Source of the DNA: Tenacibaculum sp. MAR_2010_89
GTDB lineage: Bacteria > Bacteroidota > Bacteroidia > Flavobacteriales > Flavobacteriaceae
Assembly (NCBI RefSeq): GCF_900105985.1
Contig: NZ_FNUB01000005.1
Location: 2,852,001 to 2,916,000, forward strand
Reading direction: 5' to 3'
Length of the DNA: 64,000 bases
In this document: positions 59,901 to 64,000 of the stretch, piece by piece
Layout of the letters: every line of letters starts with the position of its first letter
How positions within the stretch are numbered: position 1 is the stretch's first letter
Program-made: the position numbers and the translations under genes
The notes under the pieces: model-generated
The model's input: the letters and a program-made list of their open reading frames with translations, nothing else
The model's database searches: none
Told to the model about the DNA's origin: nothing

Positions 59901-62900
59901 CCAAAAAGAGGTTAATGCTATGTTATTACTTAGATCTAGGCTTGTTAAATCATTACCAGTAACCCATAATACTCTTAAATCTGTATTTTTAGTGATGTCT
60001 AAACTAGTTAATCTGCAACTTTCAGCTTTAAACCCAACCAATAATGTATTTTTTGAAAGGTCTATAGTTGTAAAATTATTACTTCTTACAATTAATTGTC
60101 TTAACTCAGTATTATTTGTAAGATCTATCGTACTAAGTGAGTTGTAACCTACATCTAAAGTTTTCAAGGCACGGAAATCTTCTATACCTGTTAAGTCTGA
60201 AATACTTTTACTTTCAACATCTAAACTTTCTAATTCTTCAATTAAATAAGAGGGAACCTTTCCGTCTCCCGAAATATCATCATAGCCTAAAGCTTCTAAA
60301 GCGTCTTCAAAATTAGCGTCTGGTATACTTGTGTAACGACAATAAGCTCCTTCGTTAAATGTCACTCCTGCATCTACATTATCTTCCCAAATAGTATTAC
60401 TATTACTATAAGCTACATCGTCTACCAGAATACAGGTTAAATTAGGATTTTCAGTGGCATCAAATTCGCTTATCAATGTATTACTACCATTCTGAATGTT
60501 TAAGTTATATAAATTGGTTTCAGCACAATTTAAAATACGTAAACTGTTAAGTGTGCTTACATCTAAATCTTCTATTGGAGTTTGATTGATGCGTAGTTGT
60601 ACTATAGCTGTATTGTTACTTAAATCAATACTTGTAAGCCCCGTATCGTGTACTTGTAATTCAGTTAGTAATGGATTATTTGATACATCTAAAGAACTAA
60701 TATTTGTACTACTTACAATTAATCGATTTAGCAAAGGATTATTACTTACATCTAAACTGCTTAGGTTAGCATTGGTAAATGCACTTAACTCTTCTAAGAC
60801 TACATTATTAGTTAAGTCTAGATTGGAGATATTAGTCGTATTTGCTCCTAGTTTTTTTAAAGCTGTGTTATTTGAAATATCAAGAGTTGATATATTGTTG
60901 GCACTAACATATAATTCTTCTAAAAGTACGTTGTTTGAAACATCTATACTTGTTAGATTATTAAATTCACAGCTTAATTTTTTTAATGCGGTAAAATCTT
61001 GTATTCCTGTTAAATCAGCAATAGATTTTAATGTTAAATTCAAATTAGCTACATTTTCAATTAAGGCTGTTGGTACTTGTCCGTCATTTGATACATCATC
61101 ATAACTTGATAAAGCAGCTTCAAAATTAGCATCTGGTATCGCTGTATAACGACAATAGGTATCTGTAAAAGATGCTATGAAATCTTTTATCCATGTACTG
61201 TAATCATTATCAAGATCATCTACTACAATACAACTTAAGTTTGAATTTCCTGATGAATTATAATACGTAACATTAGTATTGTTACCGTTTTTTACATTTA
61301 ACCCTGTAATATCATTTTCCTCAAAAGCTAGTACGACCAATTGTGTATGACTACTTAAATCAATAAACCCTGTAACATTATTTCTTTCAAAGGCAAGAAA
61401 GGTTAAGGCTGTATTATTAGTAACATCTAAACTCGTTAATTCATTATCGCTTAAATCTAATAATGTTAATGCTGTGTTTTGTGATACATCAAGAGTTGTT
61501 ATTGCATTCTCATCTAAATCTAATTCTTTTAAAGCCGTATTTTTAGAAACATCAATACTAGAAAGTTCATTGTCTTCAATAAACAATTCTTCTAATAAAA
61601 TATTATTACTGATATCAACATTAAGAATACTATTATCCGAAATATTTAACTCTACTAAAGCTGTAAAATCTGCAATACCTGTTATATCTGAAATACTTTT
61701 ATTACGTACATCTAACAAGGTTACTACTTCAATAAGTTTTGTTGGCACTTGCCCATCACCAGCAATATCATCATACCCTAAATTATATAATGCTGTTTCA
61801 AAATTAGCATCTGGTATCGCTGTATAAACACAATAGGTATCGCTAAAATTTGTTGTAATATCTTTAGTCCAAAAGGTATAATCTTTGTTTAAATCATCAA
61901 CCAAAACACAAGTTAAACTAGCATTACCTGCAACATCAAAATCTGTTATATTTTGATTAAATCCGTTTTTAAAGTTTAATAAACTTAAATTATTATCTGC
62001 ACATTCAAGTTGGGTTAAGGCAACGTTTGTAGTAAGGTCTAATTCGGTTAAATTATTTCCCGAAAGTCTTAATATTCTTAAAACTGTTTGATTAAATACA
62101 TCTATCGTTGTTAAATTACTATCCGTTAAATTTATATTTTCTAACAACGGATTTTGTGAAATATCCAAACTTGATAGTGAATTACCGCTTATATATAAAT
62201 AGGCTAAATCTGGATTATTAGTTACGTCTAAACTTGTAATACCGGTTTGATTTAGGTTAAGCGTTCTAAGAATTGTATTTGCTGATACATCAACAGTACT
62301 AAAGCTATTATTTCTTAAATTCAAATTTGTTAAACCTGTATTTGCACTTACAGATACACTTGTTAATTGATTATACCTTCCTGATACTTCACTTAATACT
62401 GTATTTGTTCCTAAGGATAAAGTAGCTACGTCATTATTATCAAAATTTACCGTTTCTAAATTTTCGTTATTACTTACATCTAAACTTGTTAAAGTATTAT
62501 TATTTACATCTAAATCTATTAAGGCTGTAAAATCTGCAATACCTGTTATATCTGAAATCGACTGACTACTTATATCTAAACCTGTTACTACTTCTATTAA
62601 AGCAGTTGGTACTTGTCCGTCATTCGAAATATCATCATAACCTAAGGTTTCTAGAGCGGCTTCAAAATTTGCGTCTGGTATAAGTGTATAATTATCACAG
62701 TATAAACCAAAACTAGAAGCTTCATCTATATTAGTCCAATTGATAGCACTCCATTCAGGATCATCTACACGAATACAACTTACTGGAGTTCCTGATGTGT
62801 TAAAACCTGTAATACTAGTATTTGCACCATTTTGAATATTTAAACTTGATAAAGTTGTTATATCATTAGCTATTAACTTCGTTAATAATGTATTATTAGA

Positions 62901-64000
62901 TAAATCTAATACTGTGAGGTTAGTTGAATATACATCTAATGTTGCGAGATTTATATTTAAACTTAAATCTAATGATGTAATCTCAGAATTCCATAAATCA
63001 AGAGCACTTAAATTTACATTGGCACTTGTATCTACAGTTAACAAATCACAACTTGTACAGTTAAAACGGGTTAAAGCAGTATTTGCTGATAAATCTATTG
63101 TAGTTCCTGAATATTGTCGTAATCTAAAGTCTTCTAGTGCAATATTATTACTCACATCTATTGTACTAAAAATATTTCCACTAGCTGCCCAAAGCGTTTT
63201 CAAATTTATAAGATTCGATATCTCTAAGGAGGTTAAGCTATTATTATTCAATTTTAATGATTCTAGTGCTACAAAATCCTGGATTCCTGTTAAATCAGTG
63301 ATACCTTCATTAGAGACATCTAAACTAGTAACCACTTCTATTAAAGCAGTTGGAACTTGCCCATCACTCGAAATATCATCAAGCCCTAAAGTTTCTAAAG
63401 CTGCTTCAAAATTAGCATCTGATATCTTTGTATAATTACAATATGTACTACTATAACTAGCGCCACCATTATTGGTCCAAGTAGTTGTACTAAAATCTAC
63501 CTCATCTACAATAATACACTCCAAATTTGAATTTCCTCCTGCATGGAAGTAAGTGAAATTAGCGTTATTTCCGTTTTTAATATTTAAACCTGTTAAGTCG
63601 TTTCCTTGAACAGTAAAATTTGTTAAAGCAGTATATGCTGAGAAATCATAATCTCCAGATAAATTACAATTTGAAAGTGTTAGTCTTGTAATAATAGATG
63701 CATCTGCTACTTTAAATGATACTAAATCAGCATTGTTATATACGATTAACTCTTTAAGCGCAGTATTACTACTAACATCTATAGTTGTTAAATCATTATT
63801 ATCAGCAAAAAGAGTTTCAAGCGCTGTAAAATCTTCAATCCCTGTTAAATCTTCAATATTTTCTACACGAACATTTAAAGAAGTAACACCACTAATTAAC
63901 GATGTTGGAACTTTATTATCTCCTAAATAATTATCATAACTCAAATTATACAATGCTCTCTCAAAATTAGTATCTGGTATTTGTGTATAAGCTATTTCAT
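56940..64000 (-). CDS. Giant multi-module leucine-rich repeat surface protein (5' end outside window)
   Basis: At least 2353 residues; the frame is open through the window edge, and the TTG at 63953 is internal to a module. Nine similar modules of about 230 residues each begin with IPDANFExAL, then GYDDISxDGQVPTALIE, a run of bacterial leucine-rich repeats (LTSLDVSNNTALxxL), and close with CILVDD then W, T and YC. The C-terminal 200 residues differ and end in a dockerin-like pair (DYDSNGQIQTIDASN and DMDMNSQVQTTDVDN), Ca-binding in similar proteins, finishing in GKGQQF; a standard T9SS type A tail is not obvious. Probably an outer-surface binding protein. Conserved module borders show growth by duplication. 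Confidence 0.85.
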   Translation of the reverse strand, partial: EIAYTQIPDTNFERALYNLSYDNYLGDNKVPTSLISGVTSLNVRVENIEDLTGIEDFTALETLFADNNDLTTIDVSSNTALKELIVYNNADLVSFKVADASIITRLTLSNCNLSGDYDFSAYTALTNFTVQGNDLTGLNIKNGNNANFTYFHAGGNSNLECIIVDEVDFSTTTWTNNGGASYSSTYCNYTKISDANFEAALETLGLDDISSDGQVPTALIEVVTSLDVSNEGITDLTGIQDFVALESLKLNNNSLTSLEISNLINLKTLWAASGNIFSTIDVSNNIALEDFRLRQYSGTTIDLSANTALTRFNCTSCDLLTVDTSANVNLSALDLWNSEITSLDLSLNINLATLDVYSTNLTVLDLSNNTLLTKLIANDITTLSSLNIQNGANTSITGFNTSGTPVSCIRVDDPEWSAINWTNIDEASSFGLYCDNYTLIPDANFEAALETLGYDDISNDGQVPTALIEVVTGLDISSQSISDITGIADFTALIDLDVNNNTLTSLDVSNNENLETVNFDNNDVATLSLGTNTVLSEVSGRYNQLTSVSVSANTGLTNLNLRNNSFSTVDVSANTILRTLNLNQTGITSLDVTNNPDLAYLYISGNSLSSLDISQNPLLENINLTDSNLTTIDVFNQTVLRILRLSGNNLTELDLTTNVALTQLECADNNLSLLNFKNGFNQNITDFDVAGNASLTCVLVDDLNKDYTFWTKDITTNFSDTYCVYTAIPDANFETALYNLGYDDIAGDGQVPTKLIEVVTLLDVRNKSISDITGIADFTALVELNISDNSILNVDISNNILLEELFIEDNELSSIDVSKNTALKELDLDENAITTLDVSQNTALTLLDLSDNELTSLDVTNNTALTFLAFERNNVTGFIDLSSHTQLVVLAFEENDITGLNVKNGNNTNVTYYNSSGNSNLSCIVVDDLDNDYSTWIKDFIASFTDTYCRYTAIPDANFEAALSSYDDVSNDGQVPTALIENVANLNLTLKSIADLTGIQDFTALKKLSCEFNNLTSIDVSNNVLLEELYVSANNISTLDISNNTALKKLGANTTNISNLDLTNNVVLEELSAFTNANLSSLDVSNNPLLNRLIVSSTNISSLDVSNNPLLTELQVHDTGLTSIDLSNNTAIVQLRINQTPIEDLDVSTLNSLRILNCAETNLYNLNIQNGSNTLISEFDATENPNLTCILVDDVAYSNSNTIWEDNVDAGVTFNEGAYCRYTSIPDANFEDALEALGYDDISGDGKVPSYLIEELESLDVESKSISDLTGIEDFRALKTLDVGYNSLSTIDLTNNTELRQLIVRSNNFTTIDLSKNTLLVGFKAESCRLTSLDITKNTDLRVLWVTGNDLTSLDLSNNIALTSFWGNDNDFTTLDLSNNPALTSFRANNNNLSSLNLQNGANTNNTGGTNFQLVGNEDLGCVLVDDAEYSVINWLLIDGDVNFSDTDCNYTLIPDANFEARLEALGYDDISGDGKVPTRFIEGVTNLNVSNQDIANLTGLEDFEALEVLVSANNASLTSVDLSNNTNLLSLSAFNCGLTSLDISNNTSLQSLLVYGNKLTVLDVSLNTQLISLDLLANNLTSLDVTNNLLLQTLYIDENEISSLDLSNNTALTIFSCQNNSNLSYLDVRNGNNTNITSFKAANNENLTCVLVDDLTNNDYSLWTKDTTTSFSDTYCRYTAIPDANFEARLEALGFDDVNGDGQVPTVLIEVVTSLDIKNQGITDVTGIADFTALETFNCNLNNIAVLDVSNNVNLVALQCTANSITSLNLTNNTQLTELNCRGTDITSLDVTNNTLLKRLICFDTDITTLDLSKNLLLEQLYCYKTNLTSLNLSKNIGLKLLEVNNSNLESLNIKNGSNTSITSFDATGNADLTCILVDDLTNDYTTWAKDDTTVFSDTYCRYTAIPDANFEARLYSLGFDDINNDGQVPTALIETIISISFHGQSISNLTGIEDFTAIEKLYVSNNSLSTLDLSSNLNLKVLDVSDNTNLTSFNVTNNVALEEVFANNSGLTTVDFSNNRVLKILTIYNNNLTALDLGNNVNLESIQCQNNSITSLDFSLNIALTFIEVSNNALTSLNVKNGTNADITVLNARNNSELTCILVDSQTYSDTYWSLGKGDSASFNEVSCSATLLLAANAYLQGAFTDANLGEETLMRDDLRISDLIPTTSPYSDALTCESTVFDVTGENAIVDWIWVELRDATDTSIIIDQQSALLQRDGDIVTIDGVSNVLFEQTEGDYYIVINHRNHLAIQSASVVSLSTTITNINFSSTTTTVSGGTNALISMDEGIYAIPSGDYDSNGQIQTIDASNVISILGSSGYHKADMDMNSQVQTTDVDNIINKNVGKGQQF

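Noticed and set aside
58618..63435. Several plus-strand ORFs of 60-170 codons inside the LRR giant
   Set aside because: They are antisense shadows of the repetitive modules on the minus strand.

Overview
The window looks like a chromosomal piece from a marine-type member of the Flavobacteriaceae (Bacteroidota; Tenacibaculum/Polaribacter-like). The support is very low GC, lipoproteins and secreted proteins with type IX secretion (T9SS) C-terminal signals, a DUF2723 membrane protein, AraC regulators with seven-helix membrane domains, weak ribosome binding sites and TAnnTTTG promoter boxes. I saw no rRNA, tRNA or CRISPR array. The species is inferred from style only.

Layout. 1-4.75 kb is a mosaic accessory zone. 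Small genes (a nuclease tail, two tandem paralogues, a DUF2750 protein, an orphan, an accessory adenylate kinase) are separated by long imperfect palindromes that resemble integron attC sites, and are broken by an IS3-family element and the stump of an IS110-family transposase. 4.75-17.8 kb carries a lipoprotein, two membrane-AraC regulator/hydrolase sets, a ZIP transporter, an HTH/DUF4870 pair, and a Crp/Fnr regulator with an apparent ATC start next to an FAD monooxygenase operon. 17.8-30.7 kb has a 1691-residue repetitive surface protein with a T9SS tail, a DUF2723 protein plus methyltransferase, and a nitrilase-Crp-NTF2 group. 30.7-37.5 kb (minus strand) has a DbpA-like helicase, a phosphoesterase lipoprotein and a tight four-gene operon (haem-oxygenase-like diiron enzyme, ATP-grasp-like ligase, GT2, adenylate-forming ligase) that looks like a small-molecule pathway. 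37.8-48.7 kb is mostly core or cell-envelope: lipoprotein, alpha-2-macroglobulin, MiaE, DUF4268, CAP, papain-like protease, DUF4870, MnmE.

48.7-54.1 kb, just after mnmE, is the most striking segment. A decayed PD-(D/E)XK endonuclease is followed by a five-gene operon, four genes of which overlap their neighbour: HTH controller, DNA cytosine-5 methyltransferase, a protein with two GHKL ATPase domains (MutL/MORC/Hsp90-like at the N-terminus, histidine-kinase-like at the C-terminus), a receiver protein, and a small caspase/CHAT-like candidate protease. A perfect 13-bp inverted repeat covers the controller start codon and promoter. I read it as a candidate anti-phage or self/non-self system: methylation marks self, the GHKL kinase and receiver relay a signal, and the protease is the effector. 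That reading is inference.

54.1-64 kb holds two secreted proteins on the minus strand (a 748-residue T9SS protein and a giant multi-module leucine-rich protein cut by the window edge). Each is followed within 10-14 bp by an ORF of about 55 codons.
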